DNA of 64,000 nucleotides from Scytonema sp. UIC 10036 (lineage in GTDB: Bacteria > Cyanobacteriota > Cyanobacteriia > Cyanobacteriales > Nostocaceae), in NCBI RefSeq assembly GCF_009725235.1, contig NZ_WJFC01000057.1, forward strand, positions 3,004 to 67,003, read 5' to 3'. The stretch's first letter is position 1; the number at the start of each line of letters is the position of its first letter. Both the position numbers and the translations under genes were made by a program. Of this stretch, positions 18,774-28,052 are shown in pieces. The notes beneath the pieces are model-generated. The model saw only the letters and a list, made by a program, of their open reading frames with translations, was not told the origin of the DNA and made no database searches.

Positions 18774-21238
18774 TAGTTTGAAGCGCAGCTCGGTAACTGT
18801 TGAGAGCGAGCTAGAAATTGTGGTGCAATTAACTCTATGTCTCCGTTAAGATTGCGATGCCAAGTTGTGGCTTCGACAAGAAGTTCTGGAGATCGGGGCG
18901 TCTGAACGACAACTTCACTCGTTTTTCGGTAAACAGACAAATCTCGCACATCATCCCAAGTGCGATCGCTTATCATTTGTTGATTGGGATTTTCTGGTAT
19001 ACCACCGCGTCCAGTGGCTACAAAGCGACTCCCTTGAGAACCAGCACAGCCTGTAGCAATTTGCTGAGAGGGATCGACTACATTCGCTGGTAGTTCTACT
19101 ATGGCAGTATTTGGAGCGATACCGATGGTATGAATTTGAACCGTACCGCTCACCCCAAATTGGGAACTAGCTGTGATATCATTCTCCGAAGTCAGTTGTG
19201 GACGGAACTTCAGTCCAAAAATTCCTTGTGTGGTGATTTGGATATTGCCTCCTCGACCTTTGATAGCATTAGCAATAATATCGCTATTTTTTAAACCCAC
19301 AACTACGGGAGTGTTAATCGTGATATTACCACCATCCCCAGCCTCCATCGCTTCCACAGAAATTTTGCTATTCCCGCGCATGAGCAACAGTTGTTGAGCA
19401 TTGAGAACTAAGTTTCCTCCGTTCCCAGATTGAGTCGCTGCGGAAATTGCGCCTCCATCACTCAGAACAATCGAATCAACGTAAATCTCAAAATTACCTG
19501 CATTACCCGTACCGTCATTTTTTACCCCGACTTCAGCTCGATCCGTAACGCGCAATTGAGGTGTCATCAGAACTACCCCTCCCGCATTACCATCGGGAAA
19601 TTCAGGTAGCTGATAAGTTGCGCGGGTAACAGGATCGAGGCGTAGTGCATTCGAGCCAATGCTGCTGAGAAAGCTATGCGGTGACGTCCCTTTTACATCA
19701 ATAAAGTCTGAGGCTACGATTTGAACATTGCCAGCATTTCCTGTTGCGCCAGTGGAAGAAGAAACTAAACCCCCATCTCTCACGATTAATCGTGCCGTTG
19801 AAATCTTCAAATTACCAGCATTGCCATCTCCTATTGTTGATGACGCCACAATGCTAGGGAGAAATGTGATGTTATTCATTCCAGAAACATCTATCAAGTC
19901 TGAGACGTCAATCTGGACATCGCCACCATCGCCAGTTCTAGAAGTCGTTGAGCCAATACTAGCGCCGTTAGCAACTATAAGTTTTTGGGTTGAAAGAGTC
20001 ACATTTCCTCCTTTTCCAGAACCAGTTGAGTTTGTCAGAATTAATGTACCTGCTGCAGGATTGACAGGATTAAATCCACTTGCTGAGATAGATTCGGAAG
20101 CACTCACTACAATATTCCCACCCTGTCCCGAACTAAAGTTTTGAGTCGCGATCTGTGCTCCATCCCGCATCAAGATTTGTCTGGTAAAAATAGTAATATC
20201 TCCACCGTGTCCCGATCCAATGGAAATGCTTTTCAATTCGCTACGTTGAGTTCCCAATGGGTTTGTTCCTTGCAGGCTGAACAGCCCAGTGGCATGAATC
20301 GCAATCCGATCCGATGAAAGTGTACCTTGATTGTGAGTCGTCACACCCGAACCTTCCAAAAAGCTAATATTTCTACCCTGCAGATGAATGATACTACTTC
20401 CAAATCCAGAGCCAGATATTTGTGCTTCCTGAGTCAAGTGGATATTGCTGAGTTCCTCTGCGACATTGGAATAATCAAATGCCCACCCTTGAAATGCTTC
20501 CCTCAGTCCAATTTGTCCCGATCGCACGCTCCCAAGTTCAATGGAGCCATCTACAGTTTTTAAAATGCCACCTGCCAAATCAAGTCCATTTCCTACCAAA
20601 GCAAGTGTCTTTCCAGGCATCACCTGCATACCTGGTGAATTTTTCGCGATAGAATTGCTCGAATTTTGGACTGCGATCGCACCTGAGCTTTGACCAAACT
20701 GCAAGCCGACTGGTACACTGAGAGTAAGCAGGGGAGGTACCATGGTGTCGCTAGCCTTCAACTCCACTCCATCAGCAAACTTAATGCCAGTTGCAGTTGT
20801 ACCGATAAATGAGCCTCCAATATTCAGGCTAGCATTTGGGCCAAAAATAATACCCCTCGGATTCATCAGAAACAGACTGACAGGATGATGACTGTTGAGC
20901 GTCTGAATTATGCCATCAATGTTAGAAACACTGCTCCCGGTGACTCGGCTCAAGATGGTAGAGATGTTAGGCATGTTAGCTAAATCAAAAGTTGCTGAAC
21001 CACTTGTGGGAACAGAAAATTGACTAAAGCTGTGAAACAGGTTACTACCTGCGACACTGCCGTTAGTGATGATGAAGTTATTGCCACTTTGGGAAACACT
21101 GGTGTTGAGCGTACCATCAGGAGTGACTTGAGCGTTAGCACAGCCGATGTCAAGGAGCGCTATCCCCAATGGTAATAACACTACACTTGTTATCATTCTC
21201 TTGAGCAAACCTAACCAAACAGAGGTGGCTTTCATCAC
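18773..21238 (-). CDS. Filamentous-haemagglutinin (TPS-domain) exoprotein, paralogue 1
   Basis: 821 aa. A signal peptide (about 1-37) precedes a two-partner-secretion domain (about 40-170) with S-N-I-D-G-I-I and the N-P-R-G-I-I-F-G-P-N-A motif. A long beta-helical region follows with repeated G-N-A-G-N and G-G-N-I-x-I turns. The C-terminus has T-G-C-A-G-S-Q-G-S-R and ends in S-C-A-S-N. TPS proteins are exported through a dedicated Omp85-like TpsB pore, but no tpsB gene is in the window. It is a tandem paralogue of 22246-24711 with the same length and nearly the same C-terminal 250 residues; the middle differs more. Likely a surface adhesin or matrix protein. Confidence 0.9.
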   Translation of the reverse strand: MMKATSVWLGLLKRMITSVVLLPLGIALLDIGCANAQVTPDGTLNTSVSQSGNNFIITNGSVAGSNLFHSFSQFSVPTSGSATFDLANMPNISTILSRVTGSSVSNIDGIIQTLNSHHPVSLFLMNPRGIIFGPNASLNIGGSFIGTTATGIKFADGVELKASDTMVPPLLTLSVPVGLQFGQSSGAIAVQNSSNSIAKNSPGMQVMPGKTLALVGNGLDLAGGILKTVDGSIELGSVRSGQIGLREAFQGWAFDYSNVAEELSNIHLTQEAQISGSGFGSSIIHLQGRNISFLEGSGVTTHNQGTLSSDRIAIHATGLFSLQGTNPLGTQRSELKSISIGSGHGGDITIFTRQILMRDGAQIATQNFSSGQGGNIVVSASESISASGFNPVNPAAGTLILTNSTGSGKGGNVTLSTQKLIVANGASIGSTTSRTGDGGDVQIDVSDLIDVSGMNNITFLPSIVASSTIGDGNAGNLKISTARLIVRDGGLVSSSTGATGNAGNVQIVASDFIDVKGTSPHSFLSSIGSNALRLDPVTRATYQLPEFPDGNAGGVVLMTPQLRVTDRAEVGVKNDGTGNAGNFEIYVDSIVLSDGGAISAATQSGNGGNLVLNAQQLLLMRGNSKISVEAMEAGDGGNITINTPVVVGLKNSDIIANAIKGRGGNIQITTQGIFGLKFRPQLTSENDITASSQFGVSGTVQIHTIGIAPNTAIVELPANVVDPSQQIATGCAGSQGSRFVATGRGGIPENPNQQMISDRTWDDVRDLSVYRKTSEVVVQTPRSPELLVEATTWHRNLNGDIELIAPQFLARSQQLPSCASN

Positions 21239-21445
21239 TCAGTTTCTATCCATATCTGTATATTGTTAGGGTTCCCTAAATAGAATGGCGTTTAACACTT
21301 GAGAGCGTTAATTTGAAAAAACTGCCCGTTCGATTCCGAATCAATAACCAAACTGAGGACAATGTTTCCACAGTACAACCCCCTGCGGAAACGCTAGAAT
21401 TGAGTCGTATAGATATGGTTTATGGCTAATAAATAATTAAAGTTT

Positions 21446-22042
21446 ATGCCGTATAATCAATTTGACCTTCCAACATTGGTGGCTGATTTTAACTTAGAAA
21501 TAGTAGAAAATACCAGCTTATTCCCTAGTATCCAACCTGCTAAACCTAGCGATTTACTAATGACAATATTAGAGGAAAATATCCCTTTAGCTACAGCTAT
21601 TAATACTGAAAAAGCAAGGGGAGAGTTAATTATATTTCCTATTTTGCTAGAAGTCAAACGCAAATTAGATTTTCAAATATCTATATTTTCTGGTAAAGAA
21701 TTTAATGTCGATGCAGAACGAGGTTTAAATGGTAATCCCGATTTTTTGATTAGTCGCAACCGCGAGCAGTTTTTTATTACTGCTCCAGTTATTACGCTAG
21801 TAGAAGCAAAGAATCAGGATATTAATAGTGGCTTAGGTCAGTGTGGTGCGGAAATGATAGCAGCACAGATATATAATGCTAATAAGAAAAATCATATCAA
21901 TTCAATTTTTGGCTGCGTGACAACTGGTGTACTCTGGAGATTTTTACGTTTAGACAATAAAACTTTATACATTAATAAAGTAGAAATTCCACTTGAACCT
22001 ATAGAACGGCTATTGGGAATTTTTTTACAAATTATTCAATAA
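21446..22042 (+). CDS. Putative PD-(D/E)xK nuclease-fold protein
   Basis: 198 aa, plus strand, between two minus-strand haemagglutinin paralogues. I do not recognise a named family. Residues about 95-135 show the spacing expected of a PD-(D/E)xK core: N-P-D-F-L-I-S, a strand, then V-E-A-K-N-Q-D, followed by a Q-containing helix. This hints at a restriction-endonuclease-like fold, perhaps degenerate, as is common in small cyanobacterial proteins of this type. It is alone in its direction. Its insertion between the paralogues suggests it was there before, or arrived after, their duplication. Confidence 0.6.
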   Translation: MPYNQFDLPTLVADFNLEIVENTSLFPSIQPAKPSDLLMTILEENIPLATAINTEKARGELIIFPILLEVKRKLDFQISIFSGKEFNVDAERGLNGNPDFLISRNREQFFITAPVITLVEAKNQDINSGLGQCGAEMIAAQIYNANKKNHINSIFGCVTTGVLWRFLRLDNKTLYINKVEIPLEPIERLLGIFLQIIQ

Positions 22043-22080
22043 TTTTTACAGCAAATTTCAACTTAGTGAGGTACGAAAAT

Positions 22081-22125
22081 TACCCCCCTCTGTCCCCTCT
22101 TACGAAGGGGGGATGAAAGGGGGGT
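22081..22125. repeat. G/C-run palindromic repeat
   Basis: Stretch of C-runs followed by G-runs (tacccccctctg ... gaaggggggatg). It belongs to the same loose family as the G/C-run core of the MITE at 37557 and the 49-bp array at 63681. Confidence 0.6.
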
Positions 22126-22190
22126 GTATCTCATGAGACTGAGAAAGGCTATACATATGCGATCGCACAGGGCAGGAAATAAGGCTTCAA

Positions 22191-22246
22191 TACTGCAAGG
22201 GCTGAGAAGATTGGTTTGTTGGGTTTCGTTCCTCAACCCAACCTAC
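22191..22246. repeat. Dispersed GTAGGTTGGGTT repeat, partial copy
   Basis: Starts with the tactgcaagggctgaga leader and keeps only the right arm (tcctcaacccaacctac). It ends exactly at the haemagglutinin 2 stop codon, like the copy at 18703-18773. Confidence 0.85.
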
Positions 22247-24711
22247 TAGTTTGAAGCACAGCTCGGTAACTGTTGAGAGCGAGCTAGAAATTGCGGTGCA
22301 ATTAACTCTATGTCTCCGTTAGGATTGCGATGCCAAGTTGTGGCTTCGACAAGAAGTTCTGAAGATAGGGGCGTTTGAACGACAACTTCACTCGTTTTTC
22401 GGTAAGCAGACAAATCTCGCACATCATCCCAAGCGCGATCGCTTATCACTTGTTGATTGGGATTTTCTGGTATACCACCGCGTCCAGTTGCCACAAAGCG
22501 ACTCCCTTGAGAACCCGCGCAACCTGTGGCAATTTGCTGAGATGGATCGATAGCATTTGCTGGCAATTCTACTAAACCAATGTTGGGATCGACACGGATG
22601 TTGTTGATTTGAACTGTACCACCGATCCCAAATTCGGAACTAGCAGTGATGTCATTTTCCGAAGTCAGTTGAGGACGGAACTTTAGCCCCAGTAATCCTT
22701 GAGTGGTGACTTGAATGTTGCCACCACGTCCACGTACAGCATTGGCAACAATATCACTATTTTCTTTAGGAACTGCCACAATAAAAGGAGCATTGAGCGT
22801 AATATTGCCTCCGTTACCTCCTTCCCTTGCTTCTGCTGAAAGTTTGCTGTTACCACCCATGAGTAAAGTTTTTTGAACATTGAGAAGTAGATTTCCGCCA
22901 TTGCCGAATTGCGTAGCAGCAGTAATCGTACCTTGATTTGTCAAAATGACCCGATCTGCATTAATCTCAAGATTGCCCGCATCGCCCATACCATCATTTC
23001 TAACTGCTACATTTCCTCGATCTGAAACTCGCAATTCCGGTGTTGTCAGTATAACTCTACCCGCATTTCCACTGAGGGGGGTTGTGATATTCAACAAAGC
23101 CCGAGTCTTTGAATTCAAAACCAGTCCATAAGCCCCAAGGCTACTTGTCACGTTGCCACTTGGTGCTACACCGCGTACCTCAATCCAGTCTGAAGCGATG
23201 ACTTTCAAGTTACCAGCGTTCCCCGCACCAAGAGTCAAAGAGCCAAAAGTACCGCCATTGTCCACAGTCAATTTTGCAGTTGTGACGATCGCGTTACCAG
23301 CATTGCCAGTACCCAACGTTGATGAGCCTACACTACTGAGTATAGATGTCACGATATTGTTCCCAACAACGTCAATTGAATCGGAAACATTAAGGTAAAG
23401 ATTGCCACCGTTTCCCGATCCATATGTATATGTTTGAATACTAGCACTGTTGGTCACGCTCAGTTTTTGAGTTAGTAGATGAATATCTCCAGTTTTACCG
23501 GAACCCAAAGAGCTTGACGAAATTGTTGAAGAACCAAAAGAGTCTGAAGAAAACCCATTGTTGTGGATAAACTCAGATGCACGGATAAAAATATCACCGC
23601 TAGTACCTGATTTTAAAGTACTACTAGTAATTTGTCCGCCATTTTGAAGTTGTAGTTGTCGGGTAAAGACAGATATGTCTGCTCCTTTACCCGTATTCAA
23701 AGTTATACTTGTTAAATAGCTTGTGTCGGCAATTGTCAAAGATTCCGTTGCATTGACCTGAATCCGATCCTGTGGTAAAGAACCTAGGTTTTGAGTCCCC
23801 ACAAATGAGTTACCCAAGATAGCAATATTTTTAGCCTGTAGTTGAATTTTACTGCTGCCGAAACCAGTACCATCTAGCAGCGATCGCTGAGTCAATCGGA
23901 TGTCGTTCAAGTTTTCTACATTAGTATAATCAAATGCCCAACCCTGTGTAGTTTGGTTCAAACCAACACTTCCTGACTCAACACTACCGAGTTCAATAGA
24001 CCCGTTGGTAGCACCGAGAACACCACCAGAAAAGTCAATTTTATTACCCACCAATGCCAGTGTTTTCCCTGAATTTACCCTTAATCCAATCGGATTTTGC
24101 GCTGGATCGTAGGCGAGAACAAAACTACCAACTCTCAGACGATGACCTGAATTTTGCACTGCAATCGGTCCTGAATCTCGTCCAAATTGTAACCCAACAG
24201 GGACGCTAACCGTCAACAAAGGAGCAGCTGAGGGATTAACAGCACTAAACTGTGTACGATCGGCAAACTTAATGCTATTAGCAGTTGTTCCTACAAAAGA
24301 ACCACCAATATTTAATTGAGCATTGGGACCAAAAAAGATACCAGATGGATTCAGCAAGAACAGATTGGTAGCACCATTTACCCGAATTAATCCATCAATA
24401 TTAGAAGCATAACCCCCTGTAACACGACCGAAAATGTTCTGTACATCACTGGTATTGTCAAAAATTGCAGTTCCTCCTGTAGGAACTGAAAACTGAGCGA
24501 AACTATGGAATAAATTATTCCCTACCCTGTTGCCATTGGTGATGGTGAAATGATTGCCACTTTGAGAGACACTGGTGTTGAGAGTGCCATCAGCACTCAC
24601 TTGGGCGTTGGCACAACCCATGTTCAGGAGTGTTATCCATAATGGTAACAACATTCCACCCGTCAAAATTCCATTGATTACACCTAACCAACCAGAGGTA
24701 GCTTTCATCAC
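22246..24711 (-). CDS. Filamentous-haemagglutinin (TPS-domain) exoprotein, paralogue 2
   Basis: 821 aa, signal peptide then TPS domain with S-N-I-D-G-L-I and N-P-S-G-I-F-F-G-P-N-A, then a repetitive beta-helix. The C-terminal quarter is almost identical to that of paralogue 1 (for example E-N-P-N-Q-Q and T-T-W-H-R-N), whereas the middle third has diverged. Upstream non-coding sequence (about 24720-24860) also resembles that of paralogue 1 (about 21245-21400), so the duplicated unit included the promoter. The identical C-terminus suggests recent duplication or gene conversion of that part. Probably exported through a TpsB pore encoded elsewhere. Confidence 0.9.
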   Translation of the reverse strand: MMKATSGWLGVINGILTGGMLLPLWITLLNMGCANAQVSADGTLNTSVSQSGNHFTITNGNRVGNNLFHSFAQFSVPTGGTAIFDNTSDVQNIFGRVTGGYASNIDGLIRVNGATNLFLLNPSGIFFGPNAQLNIGGSFVGTTANSIKFADRTQFSAVNPSAAPLLTVSVPVGLQFGRDSGPIAVQNSGHRLRVGSFVLAYDPAQNPIGLRVNSGKTLALVGNKIDFSGGVLGATNGSIELGSVESGSVGLNQTTQGWAFDYTNVENLNDIRLTQRSLLDGTGFGSSKIQLQAKNIAILGNSFVGTQNLGSLPQDRIQVNATESLTIADTSYLTSITLNTGKGADISVFTRQLQLQNGGQITSSTLKSGTSGDIFIRASEFIHNNGFSSDSFGSSTISSSSLGSGKTGDIHLLTQKLSVTNSASIQTYTYGSGNGGNLYLNVSDSIDVVGNNIVTSILSSVGSSTLGTGNAGNAIVTTAKLTVDNGGTFGSLTLGAGNAGNLKVIASDWIEVRGVAPSGNVTSSLGAYGLVLNSKTRALLNITTPLSGNAGRVILTTPELRVSDRGNVAVRNDGMGDAGNLEINADRVILTNQGTITAATQFGNGGNLLLNVQKTLLMGGNSKLSAEAREGGNGGNITLNAPFIVAVPKENSDIVANAVRGRGGNIQVTTQGLLGLKFRPQLTSENDITASSEFGIGGTVQINNIRVDPNIGLVELPANAIDPSQQIATGCAGSQGSRFVATGRGGIPENPNQQVISDRAWDDVRDLSAYRKTSEVVVQTPLSSELLVEATTWHRNPNGDIELIAPQFLARSQQLPSCASN

Positions 24712-25117
24712 TGAGTTTCCAATTGTACCTACTAGAGTTAGGGTTCCCCAGATAGAATGGCTTTTAACAATTTCAGCGTTTATTTGAAAAACTGCTCCTT
24801 CGCCTCCGAATCAATGACTAAACTGAGGACGCTTCTTCTACAGTACAAACTTCTGTAGAAACGTCACGGGGAAGATGTCAAGTCATTTCTTCTAGCATTG
24901 AAGGCTGGGATGATTTCTCAGTGAGCAATTTGAGCTGCTTCTAGTCTATAGGACTCCTATTTAATTTTTGAAATACACGTAGGTAGGGCTAAAGCCCACC
25001 AGTAGTATTATGTGTGCAGCATAGCCCTACCTACAGTACTGAGATTTTTTCACAAATCACATAGGATTGCTATAGCAATAGGATAAACTTGTAAAGGAAT
25101 ATTAAGGCTTTATTTCC
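24712..25117. other. Intergenic region with inverted repeat
   Basis: About 400 bases. The left part is the duplicated promoter region of haemagglutinin 2. The right part holds the inverted repeat at 24979-25034 and the upstream region of the methyltransferase gene. Confidence 0.6.
24979..25034. repeat. Inverted repeat with 13-bp arms
   Basis: Arms gtaggtagggcta (24979-24991) and tagccctacctac (25022-25034) enclose 30 bases. It looks like a small dispersed hairpin element; no gene lies inside. Confidence 0.85.
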
Positions 25118-26110
25118 ATGAATTGGTTTTTTTCTGCGCTGGGAGTTCTTCTTGCACTACTGACGGTGTTGCTCGCGTTGTATCTCATGACTGCGAGGCG
25201 TTATCAATCATCTAACTCCGTAGCCAATTCCTATGACCAATGGACTGAAGACGGTATTCTAGAGTTCTACTGGGGCGAACATATCCACTTAGGTCATTAT
25301 GGTTCACCTCCGCAAAGGAAAGATTTTCTAGCTGCTAAATCTGACTTTGTACATGAAATGGTGCGTTGGGGTGGTTTCGATAAATTACCCCCTGGTACCA
25401 CTGTCTTAGACGTTGGCTGTGGAATTGGGGGTAGCAGTCGCATTTTGGCACGGGATTACGGATTTGCAGTCACAGGTATTACTATCAGTCCCCAACAAGT
25501 CCAACGCGCCCAGCAGTTAACTTCTCAAGAACTGGATGTAAAGTTTCTTGTGGATGATGCTATGGCACTTTCTTTCCCAGATGCTAGTTTTGATGTAGTT
25601 TGGTCGATTGAAGCTGGACCACATATGCCAGATAAGGCCATTTTTGCCAGAGAGTTGATGCGGGTGGTAAAGCCGGGTGGAGTCATGGTTTTAGCCGACT
25701 GGAATCAAAGAGACGATCGCCAAAATCCGCTCAATTTTTGGGAGAAACCGGTAATGCGACAACTCCTAGATCAGTGGTCTCATCCCGCTTTTTCCAGCAT
25801 TGAAGGCTTTTCCGAGCTTTTGGTAGCGACGGGATTGGTCGAAGGGAAAGTGATGACGGCAGACTGGACTGAACAAACACTTCCTTCTTGGCTAGATTCC
25901 ATTTGGCAAGGAGTGGCTCGACCAGAGGGATTAGTGCGTTTTGGTCTATCTGGTTTCATGAAATCTCTGCGAGAAGTACCTACCCTGCTACTGATGCGGC
26001 TTGCATTCGGCACGGGACTCTGCCGATTCGGGATGTTCCGCACTTTCCGAGCTAACTCGTTGCCAAAATCAACAGAGCAGACAGTTTGCATTGAAACTGC
26101 TCAAATTTGA
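25118..26110 (+). CDS. MPBQ/MSBQ methyltransferase (tocopherol/plastoquinone biosynthesis)
   Basis: 330 aa. An N-terminal membrane segment (about 5-25) is followed by a SAM methyltransferase domain with motif I V-L-D-V-G-C-G-I-G-G-S-S and V-W-S-I-E-A-G-P-H-M-P-D-K. From memory the protein follows Synechocystis Slr0418 closely (Y-D-Q-W-T-E-D-G-I-L-E, L-N-F-W-E-K-P-V-M-R-Q-L-L). That enzyme methylates 2-methyl-6-phytylbenzoquinol and the solanesyl analogue. The membrane anchor fits a lipid-quinone substrate. It stands alone, so is probably monocistronic. The call is strong and supports a photosynthetic host. Confidence 0.9.
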   Translation: MNWFFSALGVLLALLTVLLALYLMTARRYQSSNSVANSYDQWTEDGILEFYWGEHIHLGHYGSPPQRKDFLAAKSDFVHEMVRWGGFDKLPPGTTVLDVGCGIGGSSRILARDYGFAVTGITISPQQVQRAQQLTSQELDVKFLVDDAMALSFPDASFDVVWSIEAGPHMPDKAIFARELMRVVKPGGVMVLADWNQRDDRQNPLNFWEKPVMRQLLDQWSHPAFSSIEGFSELLVATGLVEGKVMTADWTEQTLPSWLDSIWQGVARPEGLVRFGLSGFMKSLREVPTLLLMRLAFGTGLCRFGMFRTFRANSLPKSTEQTVCIETAQI

Positions 26111-26176
26111 AAAAGCAAAAACACTATGGTTCAGACCCTAATTTAGGTTAGCTATTGAACGTAAGTCCTAAGCAAT

Positions 26177-27772
26177 TCAAAAATCAAAGGTTGTGCGAAT
26201 CACCCCCACGTACTGAGTATCATTTCTGCTATTATTTTCTGGGTTAAGAATCACCCAGAAACCAGGAGTTACTGAAATGTTGTCATTTAAACGCCAGCGA
26301 TAGAATGCTTCAATGTGGTAAGAGCGATCGCTATCTTTACGAACATCGCTGCTAGAAACGCGTGGTGGTAACCCAAAGAGGACTCCTGGTAAATTGCCTT
26401 TGCCGCCGACATCTGGAAAAGACAAACCGATAGCCCCATACCAGGCATTGGCATTGTCACCACTTCTGACAAACAGTGAATCCGTGCCACCAGTTCCATT
26501 GGAAATATCGCTGAAACCCGAGTTTTTAGCATTTGCCCAGATATATCCACCCCAAGCATGGATTTGAAAGTTTGGTGAAAAGCGATAGTATCCCTGCGCC
26601 CCTACTATATTATTAGAAGTCGCAATGTTGTTTCCAAAGGGAGAATTTGCCAAGGCACTACCCGTTCCACCGATGACACTGGTTGTTCCACTGGGGTTAT
26701 ACCCGTGGGAGTAAGCAACACCAAGCGCACCTTGTTTGCCATAATACATTAAATGTGCTAGTGCATTGTATCCACCATTGAATAACCCATTTTTATCAGA
26801 TGAAACATTGGGATTATTTGCCAAATAGCCTAATGTCAAAGTTAAATCTTCGGTGAACTTCCAGTTAACAGCCGCACCGCCACCGCCTCGTCGGAAGATG
26901 GGATTGTATTGCCCAAATAATGATGGAACGCCATTACCATCATCTGCGATACTAGGAGGAGTCACTGTTTCTGTAATATCTGTATAGCCTATACCTGTGG
27001 GTCCAACAACAAAAGAAACAGAGTCACTGACCGGAAAGTAATAGCGGACGTGAGGAATACTGACTGTATTATTACTGTTAGTATCAAAATTCAGCCGCGT
27101 CATACCTGTACCCGTGACTGAAGCGATTTGACTTGTACCATTAGAATTTAAGAAATTGCCAAACTCCAGACGAACCCGTAATAAATCTTTACCCGTAAAA
27201 CTGCTTTCAAAGTTCAGACGTCCTCGATCTGCAAAATAAACTTCCGAGCGATCGCCGTTACCACCCACGCTACCGCCAAAAGTATCGCTGATAGCAGTAA
27301 TAATTTGGGCATTTAACTTAGTCGTTGTAGAAAATTGTTGTGCTTCCAGTGTTGCAGTCCGTGCTTCAAGTACATCCACCCGCCCGCGTAAAGTTGTTAA
27401 TTCCGCCGTAAATTCTGTTTGCAACTTTTGCAGCATAGCTAAGTCTTCCTTGCTAACTAGTTCGCCAGTACTGGTTGCAAGTAACTCAGCAATCCTGTTC
27501 ATACAAGTATTTAAACCAGCAGCAAACTCATAACGACTGAGAGCACGGTTACCGCGATAGGTAGAGTCAGGATAACCCGCAATACAGCCGTAGCGTTCCA
27601 CTAACGATTGCAATGCCTGAAATGCCCAATCAGTTGGTTGGACATCAGAAAGTTCAGAAACAGAAGTGACTTGTCCCTGCAAATTTCTAGAATTCTCTTC
27701 TAAAGGTGCTGCCCAGACGGATGGACATATTAACAACATCAAGGGAAAGGTGTATAAAATTTTTTTAAGCAT
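26177..27772 (-). CDS. OprB-type outer-membrane porin with SLH domain
   Basis: 531 aa. A signal peptide (about 1-21) precedes an S-layer-homology segment (about 44-95: D-W-A-F-Q-A-L-Q-S-L-V-E-R-Y-G-C and R-Y-E-F-A-A-G-L-N). A coiled coil spans about 105-150 and a C-terminal beta-barrel ends in aromatic F-D-F. This is the typical cyanobacterial porin of the OprB family, where the SLH and coiled coil bridge to the peptidoglycan. Members take up small solutes, inorganic ions or iron; the substrate here is unknown. Its position before the inositol island is suggestive but not evidence of a link. Confidence 0.92.
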   Translation of the reverse strand: MLKKILYTFPLMLLICPSVWAAPLEENSRNLQGQVTSVSELSDVQPTDWAFQALQSLVERYGCIAGYPDSTYRGNRALSRYEFAAGLNTCMNRIAELLATSTGELVSKEDLAMLQKLQTEFTAELTTLRGRVDVLEARTATLEAQQFSTTTKLNAQIITAISDTFGGSVGGNGDRSEVYFADRGRLNFESSFTGKDLLRVRLEFGNFLNSNGTSQIASVTGTGMTRLNFDTNSNNTVSIPHVRYYFPVSDSVSFVVGPTGIGYTDITETVTPPSIADDGNGVPSLFGQYNPIFRRGGGGAAVNWKFTEDLTLTLGYLANNPNVSSDKNGLFNGGYNALAHLMYYGKQGALGVAYSHGYNPSGTTSVIGGTGSALANSPFGNNIATSNNIVGAQGYYRFSPNFQIHAWGGYIWANAKNSGFSDISNGTGGTDSLFVRSGDNANAWYGAIGLSFPDVGGKGNLPGVLFGLPPRVSSSDVRKDSDRSYHIEAFYRWRLNDNISVTPGFWVILNPENNSRNDTQYVGVIRTTFDF

Positions 27773-28052
27773 AAACAGTTCTAATTTGTATTATGTAAAA
27801 GCCAACTCTATGAAATAGCAAGCCCAATACTTGTCGGTTAAACCTAAAAATGCGAAAACACGTAGGAACGAAACCCAACACTTACAGACATTTGTTGAAT
27901 TTTCTCACTTATCCCGCGCAACCCTCTCATCTCTTACCTCTGCGTCCTCTGCGTCTCTGCGGTTAAATAAATGATTTCTATGAATGTTAAATATATTCGG
28001 TTCATAGTTAAGATACATGCGCTAAAGCGCTACTACGAACCGAACATATTAG

